A DNA stretch of 64,000 nt from Methanofollis aquaemaris (GTDB taxonomy: Archaea > Halobacteriota > Methanomicrobia > Methanomicrobiales > Methanofollaceae): the NCBI RefSeq assembly GCF_017357525.1, contig NZ_CP036172.1:2268561-2332560 (forward strand). Direction: 5' to 3'. Positions within the stretch are counted from its first letter, which is position 1. Each line of letters begins with the position of its first letter. The notes beneath the pieces were generated by a model. The model searched no databases. It had not been told where the DNA came from and saw nothing but the letters and a program-made list of their open reading frames with translations. A program made the position numbers and the translations under genes. Below are positions 8,909 to 17,439 of this stretch, one piece after another.

Positions 8909-9568
8909 TCACTGCGGGTGAGTCAGTTTATCCATGCACCCCTTGCAGAGAGTTTTGTTCAGGAAGAGTTGACTCATCTGTTTCTGGGTCTTGGTGACCG
9001 ATACGCCGCACTCCTCGCAGACCGCTTCGCCGGCGGCCGCCGCGGGTTTCGGTGCCGGTGTCGGTGTCGGTGTCGGCTCTACCGCTTTTTCCGGTGCGGG
9101 TTCGGGGGCCGGGGGTGCTGCCACTGCCGGTTCGGGGGGAGTTATGGGTGCCGGCTCTACCGGTTTTTCCGGCGTGGGTTCGGAGGCCGGGGGGGCTGCC
9201 ACCGCCGGCGTGGGGGGAGTTATGGGCGCTGGTTCGGGTGCAGGCTCCGATTCCGGTTCCAGTACGACCTTTTTTGCCTCCTCTTCCTCGACTTCGATGG
9301 GAACCAGCACGGTCTGTTCCCTTGCCGGGGCTGGATGTTCGGGCTCTGCTGCCTTCTCTGTGGAGAAGACCCGGTGACGGTAGGCATCCACCCGTTCGGC
9401 GGTCGCTTCGTCGCCCCGGCCGAGCCTGGCCAGCATCCCGTCGAGGAACCCGGTGAGTTCGTCGGCGTCCTCCTGCGACTCCACCTCTCCGGCCACTTCG
9501 AGGCGGAGGTTCTCGTAGTTGTCAAGGTTGACGGTGATCCCGAGTGTGAGTGTCTTCTTTCCAGGCAT
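8909..9568 (-). CDS. Zinc-ribbon protein with Pro/Ala/Glu-rich repeat linker
   Basis: 219 residues. An N-terminal domain (about 1-75) holds a beta strand pair and a helix with TLTLGITVNLDNYENLRLEV. A long low-complexity linker (about 85-180) contains two copies of a motif of about 27 residues (EPAPITPPTPAVAAPP, then EPAPITPPEPAVAAPP). The C-terminus carries CEECGVSV...CKGC, a treble-clef or zinc-ribbon pattern. ATG 9568 with GTGAT just upstream is preferred over GTG 9577. It is immediately upstream of orc1/cdc6 and co-oriented. Function unknown; a DNA- or protein-binding tether is only a guess. Confidence 0.75.
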   Translation of the reverse strand: MPGKKTLTLGITVNLDNYENLRLEVAGEVESQEDADELTGFLDGMLARLGRGDEATAERVDAYRHRVFSTEKAAEPEHPAPAREQTVLVPIEVEEEEAKKVVLEPESEPAPEPAPITPPTPAVAAPPASEPTPEKPVEPAPITPPEPAVAAPPAPEPAPEKAVEPTPTPTPAPKPAAAAGEAVCEECGVSVTKTQKQMSQLFLNKTLCKGCMDKLTHPQ

Positions 9569-9615
9569 GGTAATCACTAGAATATGTGTGGTATATCTAT
9601 ATCTGTGTATATTCG

Positions 9616-11160
9616 TTAGCTGATTTGGGGGGAAAACCTGACATTTGCCCCACAGTTTCTGGCATGGGTGAGGAGTGCTGTTCCTCCGGTTTCCGCCATC
9701 GTTTCCTCCGCAGCTCTGAAGGCATCCTGCATGCCGGTGTCACCGATTGCATAGACCGTCGGACCGAAGGAACTCAGTCCAACCCCTGTGGCATCGGTGT
9801 TTCTGAGGGTGGCGATCAGGTCGGGGATGAGAGGGGGTTGAAGGCTGTGTTCGACTCGTTTGAGCCCGAGCCCCTGGATCGTGTTCACCGCCGCCCCGAA
9901 GAGTTCAAGATCTTTTTCCACGATGCCGGGGAGCATCTGCATCAGCACCGCATGGCAGAGCGCCTGCACCTCACTAAGGGGCACCGGGCAGTGCTGCCGG
10001 AAAATATCTACTTCAGCCTTCCCGCTCGCACCCTCCGGAATGGCAGGGGTGGCCAGGAGGATCTGCCAGTCCTCAGGGAAGGGATGCCTGAAGAGCACCG
10101 GGGCGGGAGTCACCCCCTTCGAGGCCGAAGACGGCCTGAAGTTTGACTTCTCTCCGGAAGGCCCGAAACTATGTCCGCCGTCCAGGATGAAGCCGCCTGA
10201 CTCGAATGTGGCGGTCCCGATCCCTGACGTCCCGCCCCTTCCGACGATCGCCGCGATCTCTCTGACCCCCAGGGGACGGTAGAGCGCGGAGAGTGCGCGG
10301 GCGGTGGCGAGGGCGATCTGGGTTCCGCTGCCGAGACCGATGTGCCCGGGATAGGTACGGTGCAGTGTGATCTCGGCCCCTCCCTGCACACCCAAAGCGG
10401 CAAGGACTTTTTCTGCAGTCTCTCTAACTCGTTCCGCGCTCTCCTCATCTCCTCTGACCGAGAGTTCGCCGCTTCGTTTCGCCTCGATCACGACGGCGGG
10501 ATCTTCGACCGAAAGACCGATCCCGCCGTCGACCCTCCCGGAACTCCCGTTCATATCGATGAGGCCCATGTGGATCCGTGCCGGGGCCTCCACGATCACT
10601 CTGGCTTCATCAGTGAAGTTGCAGTATGGGAAGGTCTCTCTGATGGTGATGAGGGGCGCTCCACCGGTGATGATCTGGTACCGGCGGGAGAGCAGCGGCT
10701 CGTGGCGGAAGATCTCGAAGACGCCGCTGATGCCGGTGTCGGCCCGGCACACTCTCACGTCGTCGAGTTCGCGCCGCGCCTCGATCCTGTGCATCTGCAT
10801 GATTCGCCCGATTGGAATGTCGGCTCGCATCAGATCGTCTTTGAATGAGGGTTCAAGTCGGGAGAGTGGGGTATCTGACACTGCGTACAGGAGTATTTTC
10901 CCATTCTCGCTCTCGTTCAAGGTCACGATACGGTGGTTGACAGGTTCTCCTGCACTGATGCCGAGAGACACCGCCACATCTTCGTCGGCAGGCATCACCT
11001 TCTGGGAGAGCGTGTGCACCGTCACATCGCAACCCAGCACGTTTTCAAGAAGTGTGGTTACCGAGCCGTCGGTGCCGAGAAGGATCTTCTGCATCGGCGA
11101 GAGGGTGCCGACATCTTTCTCCAATTCCTGGAACTTTTCAGCAATTTTAAATGATTTCAT
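9616..11160 (-). CDS. Fusion: chorismate lyase-like (DUF98) + beta-RFAP synthase
   Basis: 514 residues. Residues 1-180 match the archaeal DUF98/UbiC-like chorismate pyruvate-lyase family (MQKILLGTDGSVTTLLE, RRYQIITGGAPLITIRETFP). Residues 188-514 are a GHMP-fold beta-ribofuranosylaminobenzene 5'-phosphate synthase with EAPARIHMGLIDMNG and the nucleotide loop PGHIGLGSGTQIALA (271-285). RFAP synthase joins 4-hydroxybenzoate (or pABA) to PRPP in methanopterin synthesis, and the lyase makes 4-hydroxybenzoate from chorismate, so the two halves are consecutive steps. AGGTGA precedes the ATG. The two-domain reading is firm; channelling is inference. Confidence 0.88.
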   Translation of the reverse strand: MKSFKIAEKFQELEKDVGTLSPMQKILLGTDGSVTTLLENVLGCDVTVHTLSQKVMPADEDVAVSLGISAGEPVNHRIVTLNESENGKILLYAVSDTPLSRLEPSFKDDLMRADIPIGRIMQMHRIEARRELDDVRVCRADTGISGVFEIFRHEPLLSRRYQIITGGAPLITIRETFPYCNFTDEARVIVEAPARIHMGLIDMNGSSGRVDGGIGLSVEDPAVVIEAKRSGELSVRGDEESAERVRETAEKVLAALGVQGGAEITLHRTYPGHIGLGSGTQIALATARALSALYRPLGVREIAAIVGRGGTSGIGTATFESGGFILDGGHSFGPSGEKSNFRPSSASKGVTPAPVLFRHPFPEDWQILLATPAIPEGASGKAEVDIFRQHCPVPLSEVQALCHAVLMQMLPGIVEKDLELFGAAVNTIQGLGLKRVEHSLQPPLIPDLIATLRNTDATGVGLSSFGPTVYAIGDTGMQDAFRAAEETMAETGGTALLTHARNCGANVRFSPQIS

Positions 11161-11346
11161 GGTTCTTCACCTGCTGCTCGTCCCGGAAAGGGGCTGCATG
11201 GACGGCAGGGAACAATAATACCCCAGAGCAATAATAGTACTGTACAAATTATCCTGACCGCGGTAGATGATGAAAGTTACCCCCTCTGATTTATGATGAT
11301 GCAGGGTTCTGATGCCGCTTTTATTTTAAAAAAGTGATTTTATTCC

Positions 11347-11644
11347 GGCTTTGTTGAAACTCTCTTCTGGAGTGAACATGGCGGTGGGAGAATTCTCTGG
11401 ACCCTGCTGGCAAGTCATCACTAAAATGTCGGACCTTTTGAAACTCTTGATCACACTCCTCACGACGGGGCAGTGGGCAAGGAACACAAGCCATCGCCGC
11501 CCATACTCTATCTTCGTCATGGGGGGCACACGCTCTTTACGGTCTCTTCCTGGCAATCGTACGGCAGTGCGCCCCCGGATCGAGGATGGGGGATGATGTG
11601 GGATCAGAGGGTTACAAAAAAAGTATGAGGGTTTCAACAGAGCC
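11347..11644 (+). repeat. Dispersed IS-end element, copy 2, with target duplication
   Basis: 298 bp bounded by GGCTTTGTTGAA (11347-11358) and TTCAACAGAGCC (11633-11644), a 12-bp terminal inverted repeat with one mismatch. Flanks are TTTATTCC on the left and TTTATTCT on the right, a 7-of-8 target duplication. Inside, CTCCTCACGACGGGGCAG, CATCGCCGCCC and CTATCTTCGTCATGGGGGG match other copies. No protein is encoded. The right duplication contains the stop codon of the phosphoglycerate mutase gene. Confidence 0.9.
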
Positions 11645-11645
11645 T

Positions 11646-12815
11646 TTATTCTGGCCTTTCAACCGATTTCCGCCCGAAAAGAAGAGGCAGGAGGTCGGCC
11701 GATTCGCGCAGACCGTACGCACCCTTCGTCGCCTCGCTCTCCGAGTACACCTGGGTGGAGTCCGCGCCATGACCCAGAACCGCGAAGGGGACCGGGTTGC
11801 TGGTGTGTGTCTTCAACCTCACCGGCGTCGGGTGGTCGGGGAGGAGGGCAATTGCCCCGTCGAAGTGGTCGAGGACCGTGCCGAGCAGTCCGTCGACTCC
11901 CTCGATCGCCTTCACCTTCTCCTCGACACTGCCCATATGTCCGGCCTCGTCGGGCGCCTCCACATGGATGTAGATGAAGTCGAGGTGCTCGATGGCCTTG
12001 ATGGCGTAGCGCGCCTTCGCCTGGTAGTCGGTGTCGATGAACCCGGTGGCGCCCGGCACCTGGACTACTTCCATCCCTGCATATTTTGCGATCCCGTTGA
12101 GGAGGTCGACCGCGGAGATCATCCCGCCGGCAAGTCCCCAGCGCTCCGTGAAGTCAGGGACTGCCGGGCGTTTCCCGCCACTCCATGGCCAGATCGTCGT
12201 GGCAGGGAGTTTTCCAGCGGCCGTGCGGGCGCGGTTCACCGGGTGGTTGGCAAACGCAGCCTCTGCGGCTTCCATGCACCGCGCGAGAAGAGGAGCGTCC
12301 CCGCCTTCCGGGAGGTACGGAGCGACCGCCTGCCCGACGATGTCGTGAGGTGGGGTGGTCTTTGACCCTTCACCCTCGTGGACAACCATCAGGTTGCGGT
12401 ACGAGACGCCGGGGTGGAGGTCGGCGCCGGGCACGGCAAGGGTGCTGATGAGGGCGGCGCCCTCCTCGCTGGATATATGTCCGGCATTGAAGTCCTCCAT
12501 CACCCCCTCTCTGAGCGTGACCAGGTTGAAGCGGTAGGCATAGTCCGACGGCCCCAGGTCGACTCCCATGCTCGCTGCCTCCAGCGGGCCCCGTCCGGTA
12601 TAGCAGGTCCGTGGGTCGTAGCTCAGGACCGAAAGGTTTGCGACGTCGCTTCCCGGTTCGAAACCGTCGGGCACGGTCTTCAAAAGCCCGCACCGCCCCT
12701 CTCTCGCGACGAGATCCATATTGGGCGTGTCCGCATATTCGAGGGGGGTCTGTCCGCCGAGTTCCTCAAGGGGCTCGTCGGCCATCCCATCTCCCAGCAC
12801 GACGATGTATTTCAT
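11646..12815 (-). CDS. apgM: Cofactor-independent phosphoglycerate mutase, archaeal type
   Basis: 389 residues of the alkaline-phosphatase superfamily; interconverts 3- and 2-phosphoglycerate in glycolysis and gluconeogenesis. The metal-site start KYIVVLGDGMADEP and the later segments TPNMDLVAREG, GRGPLEAASMGVDL and YIHVEAPDEAGHMG are typical of aPGAM. Start ATG 12815 has GGATGAT upstream; earlier in-frame codons lack a binding site. It is 4 bp downstream of the membrane-protein gene and likely co-transcribed. Its stop codon lies inside the target duplication of repeat copy 2. Confidence 0.94.
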   Translation of the reverse strand: MKYIVVLGDGMADEPLEELGGQTPLEYADTPNMDLVAREGRCGLLKTVPDGFEPGSDVANLSVLSYDPRTCYTGRGPLEAASMGVDLGPSDYAYRFNLVTLREGVMEDFNAGHISSEEGAALISTLAVPGADLHPGVSYRNLMVVHEGEGSKTTPPHDIVGQAVAPYLPEGGDAPLLARCMEAAEAAFANHPVNRARTAAGKLPATTIWPWSGGKRPAVPDFTERWGLAGGMISAVDLLNGIAKYAGMEVVQVPGATGFIDTDYQAKARYAIKAIEHLDFIYIHVEAPDEAGHMGSVEEKVKAIEGVDGLLGTVLDHFDGAIALLPDHPTPVRLKTHTSNPVPFAVLGHGADSTQVYSESEATKGAYGLRESADLLPLLFGRKSVERPE

Positions 12816-12819
12816 GGTA

Positions 12820-13290
12820 TCATCCGAGCATTCCGTGTACAGATGTGATTCCAAGCATAGTAATGGTGGTGACGGCGACGGCGATCAGCATCCCGGCGGC
12901 GATGGCTGGGAGGGCATAACGGAATCTTATTCCGAATACGAACGCCGCAGCGCAGGCTGTCCATGAACCGGTGATAGGGATCGGCACGGCGACGAAGGGA
13001 ATGAGGGCGAGGGCCCCCCAGCGCTCGAAGCGCTCAGAGTGTCGGCGCGTCCTGGTGAAGAGCCAGTCGAAGAATCTCTCGAAGAGTCTCGACCTTGCGA
13101 TCAGGAAGTCGGAGACCGGTTCGAGGAGGAGGAGGAGCACCACGACCACGGCAAGGTTGCTTGCGATCCCGATCGCGGCGGCGGCGACCGGCGGGTAGCC
13201 TCCCTGGATCGCGAGCGGGATCGCGTAGCGCGACTCCCAGAAGGGAAGGGCGCTCTGCACGGCGATGAGGATCGTGGCGATCAGGTCCAT
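12820..13290 (-). CDS. Putative small multidrug export protein (COG2426)
   Basis: A 156-residue integral membrane protein with about four helices (10-25, 32-60, 92-112, 120-150). It matches the COG2426 pattern: ALPFWESRYAIPLAI, FERWGALALIPFVAVPIPITGSWTACAAA. The family name is historical and transport has little experimental support. It sits between the epimerase and apgM genes with 4-bp gaps on both sides, so the three form one transcription unit. Confidence 0.85.
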   Translation of the reverse strand: MDLIATILIAVQSALPFWESRYAIPLAIQGGYPPVAAAAIGIASNLAVVVVLLLLLEPVSDFLIARSRLFERFFDWLFTRTRRHSERFERWGALALIPFVAVPIPITGSWTACAAAFVFGIRFRYALPAIAAGMLIAVAVTTITMLGITSVHGMLG

Positions 13291-13294
13291 GGCA

Positions 13295-14230
13295 TCACCG
13301 GAGGATGGCGCGCACAGTCTTTCTGACGCTCTCCTCAGAGCCGATGTCAGGCCGCCACCCGAGTGCCTTCATCCTCTCGATGGAGAGCTGCATCTTCGGG
13401 ACGTCGCCGACCCACCCGCGCGCCCCGCCGGTGAAATGATACTCCACGTCGGAGAGTCCCATCTCGTCGACGATGATGTCCGCGATGGAGACGACGTCGA
13501 TCCAGTCCTCCGAACCGATGTTGAAGGTGTTGACGGTCTCGTCTGCGTGGGCGACCGCATATTCGAAGCCCCCGACGCACTCGCGGACGTCCAGGTACGA
13601 CTTGGTCTGCCGTCCGTCTCCCAGGATCTCAAGTTCTTGCGGGTTCTCCCGCAGTTTCCTGATGAAGTCGGTGATCACCCCGTGCCCGCTCCGTTCGCCG
13701 ATGATGTTGGCGAACCTGAAGACCCATGCCTGCATCCCGAAGGAATGAGCATAGGCCGAGATAAGCGCCTCGCAGGCAAGTTTGGTCCCGCCGTAGACCG
13801 AGATCGGGAGCATGGGGGTATAGTGCTCAGGGGTCGGGATGATCGAGGCCTCGCCATAGACGGTGGAGGTGGAGGTGAAGACCAGTTCGGGCACCTCGTG
13901 CTCGTGCATGGCATCGAGCACCCGCTGGGTGGCAAGGATGTTGTTGTCCACCTGGACGCCCGGGCTCTGGGCGCTCTGCCGGACGTCGGGGTCGGCGGCG
14001 ATGTGATAGACGCGGTCGGCCCCTTCGAAGACCGACTGCCACCCGTCGTCGAGGAGGTCGGCCCTGACAAACCTGACGTCTCCTGCCTGGAGGTGGCCGG
14101 CGATCTGATCGGTCGAGCCCGCGCTGAGGTTGTCGATGACCACGACATCGTCGCCGCGTGCGACGAGGGCGTCCACGGTGTGCGAGCCGATGAATCCGGC
14201 ACCGCCTGTGACTATGCTGAACATCACCAT
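13295..14230 (-). CDS. NAD-dependent nucleotide-sugar epimerase (GalE/WcaG type)
   Basis: A 311-residue extended short-chain dehydrogenase. The Rossmann motif is TGGAGFIGS near residue 6, and the catalytic triad is visible as STSTVYG and SVYGGTKLA (YxxxK). The C-terminal substrate domain contains GDGRQTKSYLDVRE. It probably acts on a UDP- or dTDP-sugar for surface glycans. ATG 14230 with GGAGGGAT upstream is chosen over ATG 14224. It is divergent from marker protein 12 over 33 bp. The exact sugar cannot be read from sequence. Confidence 0.9.
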   Translation of the reverse strand: MVMFSIVTGGAGFIGSHTVDALVARGDDVVVIDNLSAGSTDQIAGHLQAGDVRFVRADLLDDGWQSVFEGADRVYHIAADPDVRQSAQSPGVQVDNNILATQRVLDAMHEHEVPELVFTSTSTVYGEASIIPTPEHYTPMLPISVYGGTKLACEALISAYAHSFGMQAWVFRFANIIGERSGHGVITDFIRKLRENPQELEILGDGRQTKSYLDVRECVGGFEYAVAHADETVNTFNIGSEDWIDVVSIADIIVDEMGLSDVEYHFTGGARGWVGDVPKMQLSIERMKALGWRPDIGSEESVRKTVRAILR

Positions 14231-14263
14231 TGAATATCCCTCCAATGCTATAGGAATAATGGT

Positions 14264-15136
14264 ATGTTTATCGGGATCGATCATGGCACGACGGCCATGC
14301 GCTTTGCCTCCGAGGAGGGGCAGTTCAAGATCTCACGCGAGGCGGCGCGCGAGTTCTCGGTCCATGACCTCGAACGACTCTGCCCACTGGATGAGATCGA
14401 GGGGATCGCAGTCTGTTACTCGATGGGTGACGGCATTACGGCCATCACCGATATCAGAAAGGTCACGCATCGCGGGGTCGTCTCCCGGGAGGGGGCGGGC
14501 AAGCACATCGGCGGCGGGACGCGCGTCTTCGACGAGGTGGCCGCGAGCGGTCTCCCGGCGGTCGTGGTCCCCGGCATCCACCGCGGTTCCCCGACCGACC
14601 CGCGCTTTAAGGCTTATTCACACCAGACCAGCCCGGAAAAACTGGGAATCGCCTATGGGGTCTGTCATGACCTGGGCGGGGACGTGGTGATCTCCGACAT
14701 CTCCTCGAACACCGTTACCCTCCTGGTCTCCGGTGGTACGATCATCGGGGCCTTCGACGCGTGCGTCTTTGCGCCGGGTACGCAGCACGGGGCGCTGGAT
14801 GTCGACGCCATCCGGCGGGTCGATGCAGGGATCGAGACGGCGAACGAGGCCTTTCTTCACGCGGGCGTCACCCACACCCTCCCGCCTGAAGAACAGGACC
14901 GCACCATCGCGATGTTTGCGGCAATGGAGTGCGCTTCGATGCTCCTCCTCAATCCGGGGGCAAAAGTAGCTCTTGCAGGCTCGAAAGCCCCGGTGGTGGC
15001 GGACGAGATGCGCGCCCTCCTCGGTCGGGAGGTTGCGATCTATGACGAGTGGTGCGCGGCCCACGGCCTTGCCGCCCTCGCCCGAGACGTATTCACCAGG
15101 AAAATGCCGGTTCTTGGCCTTCCTCTGGATCTGTAA
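14264..15136 (+). CDS. Methanogenesis marker protein 12
   Basis: 290 residues. The first residues FIGIDHGTTAMRF are the ASKHA-type phosphate loop and the diagnostic start of the methanogenesis marker 12 family, found almost only in methanogens. Further ATPase-fold motifs are VVISDISSNTVTLLVSGG and ALAGSKAPVV. The role is unknown; a link to assembly or activation of methyl-coenzyme M reductase or other methanogenesis enzymes has been suspected from phylogenetic distribution only. The start lacks a clear ribosome binding site. Confidence 0.92.
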   Translation: MFIGIDHGTTAMRFASEEGQFKISREAAREFSVHDLERLCPLDEIEGIAVCYSMGDGITAITDIRKVTHRGVVSREGAGKHIGGGTRVFDEVAASGLPAVVVPGIHRGSPTDPRFKAYSHQTSPEKLGIAYGVCHDLGGDVVISDISSNTVTLLVSGGTIIGAFDACVFAPGTQHGALDVDAIRRVDAGIETANEAFLHAGVTHTLPPEEQDRTIAMFAAMECASMLLLNPGAKVALAGSKAPVVADEMRALLGREVAIYDEWCAAHGLAALARDVFTRKMPVLGLPLDL

Positions 15137-15146
15137 AGGCCCCATG

Positions 15147-15204
15147 TTCCGGGGTCCCGGAAACCGGGATCTGATCTCTGATAATGGCGTTTTGGGTCAG
15201 ATCC
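15147..15204. promoter_or_regulatory. Two inverted repeats downstream of marker 12 gene
   Basis: TTCCGGG-GT-CCCGGAA (15147-15162) is a perfect palindrome around a 2-nt centre. It is followed by GGATCTGA (15167-15174) and its complement TCAGATCC (15197-15204), which form an 8-bp stem with a 22-nt loop. There is no T-tract, so this is not an obvious terminator. It could be an operator or processing site between marker 12 and the por operon. Confidence 0.4.
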
Positions 15205-15478
15205 GTATCCACGATGGGTACGATATGTAAAATATTGCCCAATTGGGTTGTAGCACGGTTGGCGTATGGGATTGGATCAGCCTCAAAAAAGATACCTTAT
15301 ATGCACGTATTTTACACGATTTTGAGTGTTGCCGGGTTATTTCGTAAAGTTGATAGAAGATGGTGATGATTTTTACTGGCACACTTATGTTCACGGATGG
15401 TGCCTTCTGTCCAGATGGCTGCTTGCCGGCAAAATATTCTTATTTATTAATCATGATAAATTATGTGGGGTATTCTGA
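15205..15478 (+). promoter_or_regulatory. AT-rich leader and promoter region of the por operon
   Basis: A non-coding stretch, AT-rich compared with its surroundings. TATA-like sites are CCTTATATGC (about 15295-15304) and TTATTTATTAAT (about 15440-15451). The nearer one is about 30 nt before the GTG start of porC; the farther would give a leader of about 150 nt. No riboswitch fold is evident. Confidence 0.4.
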
Positions 15479-16021
15479 GTGAGAGAGTTACGCATCCATG
15501 GTAGGGGTGGACAGGGTTCTGTCACTGCTGCCGAACTGATCGCCGTCGCTGCGTTCGAAGGTGGGGTCTACTCCCAGGCCTTCCCGTCTTTTGGCGTCGA
15601 ACGGCGAGGGGCGCCAGTGCAGGCATTTGTCCGCTTTAACGATAGAAAAGTTCGCCTGCGCAGTGAGGTTTACGAGCCCGACTATGTTATCGTGCAGGAT
15701 AGCACGCTGATCGGCGACGTGAACGTCTTTGGCGGTATGAAAGAGGGCGGTATCGTCCTGATCAACACAGAAAAGGAACTCTCGGTTGATGTCCCCGAAG
15801 GGGTGAAGGTGATCGTGATCGACGCGACCGCAATCGCCCTCCAGCATCTCGGTGTGCCGATCACCAACACCACGCTCATCGGCGCCTTCGCCGCAGCCTC
15901 TGGCGAGATCGCCCTCCCGGCGCTTGAGAAAGCCCTGCGGGTACGCTTCCCCGGAAAACTTGGAGACAAGAATGTCGCAGCCGCTGAATATGCCTTTAAC
16001 CTCATCAAGGGTGAGGCCTGA
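15479..16021 (+). CDS. porC: Pyruvate synthase (pyruvate:ferredoxin oxidoreductase) gamma subunit
   Basis: 180 residues starting at GTG (TGTGGGG about 12 nt upstream). The family signature RIHGRGGQGSVTAAELIA is at the N-terminus, with SFGVERRGAPVQAFVR and TNTTLIGAFAAASGE later. With PorD, PorA and PorB it forms the ferredoxin-dependent enzyme that makes pyruvate from acetyl-CoA and CO2 for autotrophic growth. Its TGA overlaps the porD ATG by one base. 2-Ketoisovalerate oxidoreductase is a close alternative, but the C-D-A-B set with split subunits fits pyruvate synthase. Confidence 0.9.
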   Translation: MRELRIHGRGGQGSVTAAELIAVAAFEGGVYSQAFPSFGVERRGAPVQAFVRFNDRKVRLRSEVYEPDYVIVQDSTLIGDVNVFGGMKEGGIVLINTEKELSVDVPEGVKVIVIDATAIALQHLGVPITNTTLIGAFAAASGEIALPALEKALRVRFPGKLGDKNVAAAEYAFNLIKGEA

Positions 16022-16281
16022 TGGCACTGAGAGTCGGGTGCGCCGCCCCCCCGGGCCGCGCTCATGACAACAGGACCGGGTCCTGGCGCGTCTTCAAGCC
16101 TGTCTTCAAATATGAAAAGTGCGTGAAGTGCGGGCTCTGTGAGGTCGTATGCCCCGAAGGTTGTGTGTACGAACGCGAGGACGGGTTCTATGAGCCTGAC
16201 TTCGATTACTGCAAGGGGTGCGGGCTCTGTGCCGAGGAATGTCCGGTGGATGACATCGAGATGGTCCAGGAGGAGAAGTAA
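16021..16281 (+). CDS. porD: Pyruvate synthase delta subunit (2x[4Fe-4S] ferredoxin)
   Basis: 86 residues with two clusters of the type CxxCxxCxxxCP: CVKCGLCEVVCP (about 34-45) and CKGCGLCAEECP (about 64-75). It passes electrons from the TPP site to external ferredoxin. The N-terminal 25 residues (CAAPPGRAHDNRTGSW) resemble the PorD extension of methanogens. It overlaps porC by one base and precedes porA by 3 bp. Confidence 0.95.
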   Translation: MALRVGCAAPPGRAHDNRTGSWRVFKPVFKYEKCVKCGLCEVVCPEGCVYEREDGFYEPDFDYCKGCGLCAEECPVDDIEMVQEEK

Positions 16282-16284
16282 ACA

Positions 16285-17439
16285 ATGATGGAAATTCTTG
16301 AAGGCTCCCACGCGGTCGCCGAAGCGGTGAAGCGCTGCCGTCCCCAGGTGATCGCCGCATATCCGATCACCCCTCAGACCCATATTGTCGAGGCGCTCGC
16401 GAGCATGGTCGCAGACTGCGAACTCGACGCCGACTACATCTGTGTTGAGAGTGAGTTCTCCGCCCTCTCCGCCTGTCTTGGTGCGAGCGCCGCGGGTTCC
16501 AGGGTCTACTCTGCGACTACCTCCCAGGGACTGGCCCTGATGTTCGAGGTCTGCTTCAATGTGGCCGGGATGCGCCAGCCGATCGTGATGACCATCGCCA
16601 ACCGTGCGATGGGCGCTCCCCTCAACATCTGGAACGACCAGCAGGACTCGATCTCCCTGCGCGACGCGGGATGGATGCAGTTCTATGCCGAGGACAACCA
16701 GGAGGCGAGCGACCTCCACTATATCGCCTACAAGGTGGCCGAGGACCACGACGTCCTCCTGCCGGCGATGGTCTGTTTCGACGGCTTCATCCTGACCCAC
16801 ACCTACGAACCGGTGGACATCCCCACCCAGGAAGAGATCGACGCATTCCTCCCGCCCTATAATCCGGTGAACATCCTGGACGCAAAGAACCCGATGTCTC
16901 TGGGGATGTATGCGACCCCCGACTACTATATGGAGTTCAGGTACGAGATCGAGGAGGCGATGAAGCGGTCGCGGAAGATCTTTGCAGAGGTCGGCGCCGA
17001 GTTCGGCGAGACCTTCGGGCGCGACTATTCCGGGATGGTCGAGGGTTACCGTCTCGATGACGCGGACACGGCGTTTGTGGCGATGGGCTCGATCTGCGGG
17101 ACGGTCAAGGACGCGATCGACGAGATGCGCGAGGACGGGAAGAAGGTCGGCCTCCTGAAGATCAGGAGTTTCAGGCCGTTCCCCTCTGAAGAAGTAAAGG
17201 CATCTCTCGCCGGGGTCTCGAAGGTGGCGGTCCTGGACAAGAACATCTCGCTCGGGCAGAAGGGGGCGGTCGCCCTTGAGGTAAAGGACGCCCTCTACGG
17301 CACCGGGACCGAGGTGCTCGACTACATTATCGCCCTGGGTGGGCGCGACGTCAGGAAACGCGACGTCCGGGCGGTCGCCGACCTCGCGGAGAAGGGGATC
17401 GGTGACCGGTTCTATGGGCTGAGGACGGAGGTGCTCTAA
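16285..17439 (+). CDS. porA: Pyruvate synthase alpha subunit
   Basis: 384 residues. The N-terminal pyrimidine-binding TPP fold shows GSHAVAEAVKRCRPQVIAAYPITPQTHIVE and the conserved ESEFSALSACLGASAAGSR. Later motifs are TSQGLALMFE and the C-terminal transketolase-like domain with LDKNISLGQKGAVALEV. GGAGGAG lies upstream of the tandem ATG at 16285. It forms the catalytic core with PorB, whose start codon directly follows its stop codon. Confidence 0.95.
   Translation: MMEILEGSHAVAEAVKRCRPQVIAAYPITPQTHIVEALASMVADCELDADYICVESEFSALSACLGASAAGSRVYSATTSQGLALMFEVCFNVAGMRQPIVMTIANRAMGAPLNIWNDQQDSISLRDAGWMQFYAEDNQEASDLHYIAYKVAEDHDVLLPAMVCFDGFILTHTYEPVDIPTQEEIDAFLPPYNPVNILDAKNPMSLGMYATPDYYMEFRYEIEEAMKRSRKIFAEVGAEFGETFGRDYSGMVEGYRLDDADTAFVAMGSICGTVKDAIDEMREDGKKVGLLKIRSFRPFPSEEVKASLAGVSKVAVLDKNISLGQKGAVALEVKDALYGTGTEVLDYIIALGGRDVRKRDVRAVADLAEKGIGDRFYGLRTEVL

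Noticed and set aside
9052-9260. Tandem GC-rich repeats that might suggest a CRISPR array or minisatellite
   Set aside because: They encode the duplicated Pro/Ala/Glu linker of the zinc-ribbon protein; there are no unique spacers of constant length.
12370-13326. Plus-strand open frames across apgM and the export-protein gene
   Set aside because: They are antisense to apgM and to a membrane protein with clear family signatures on the minus strand.
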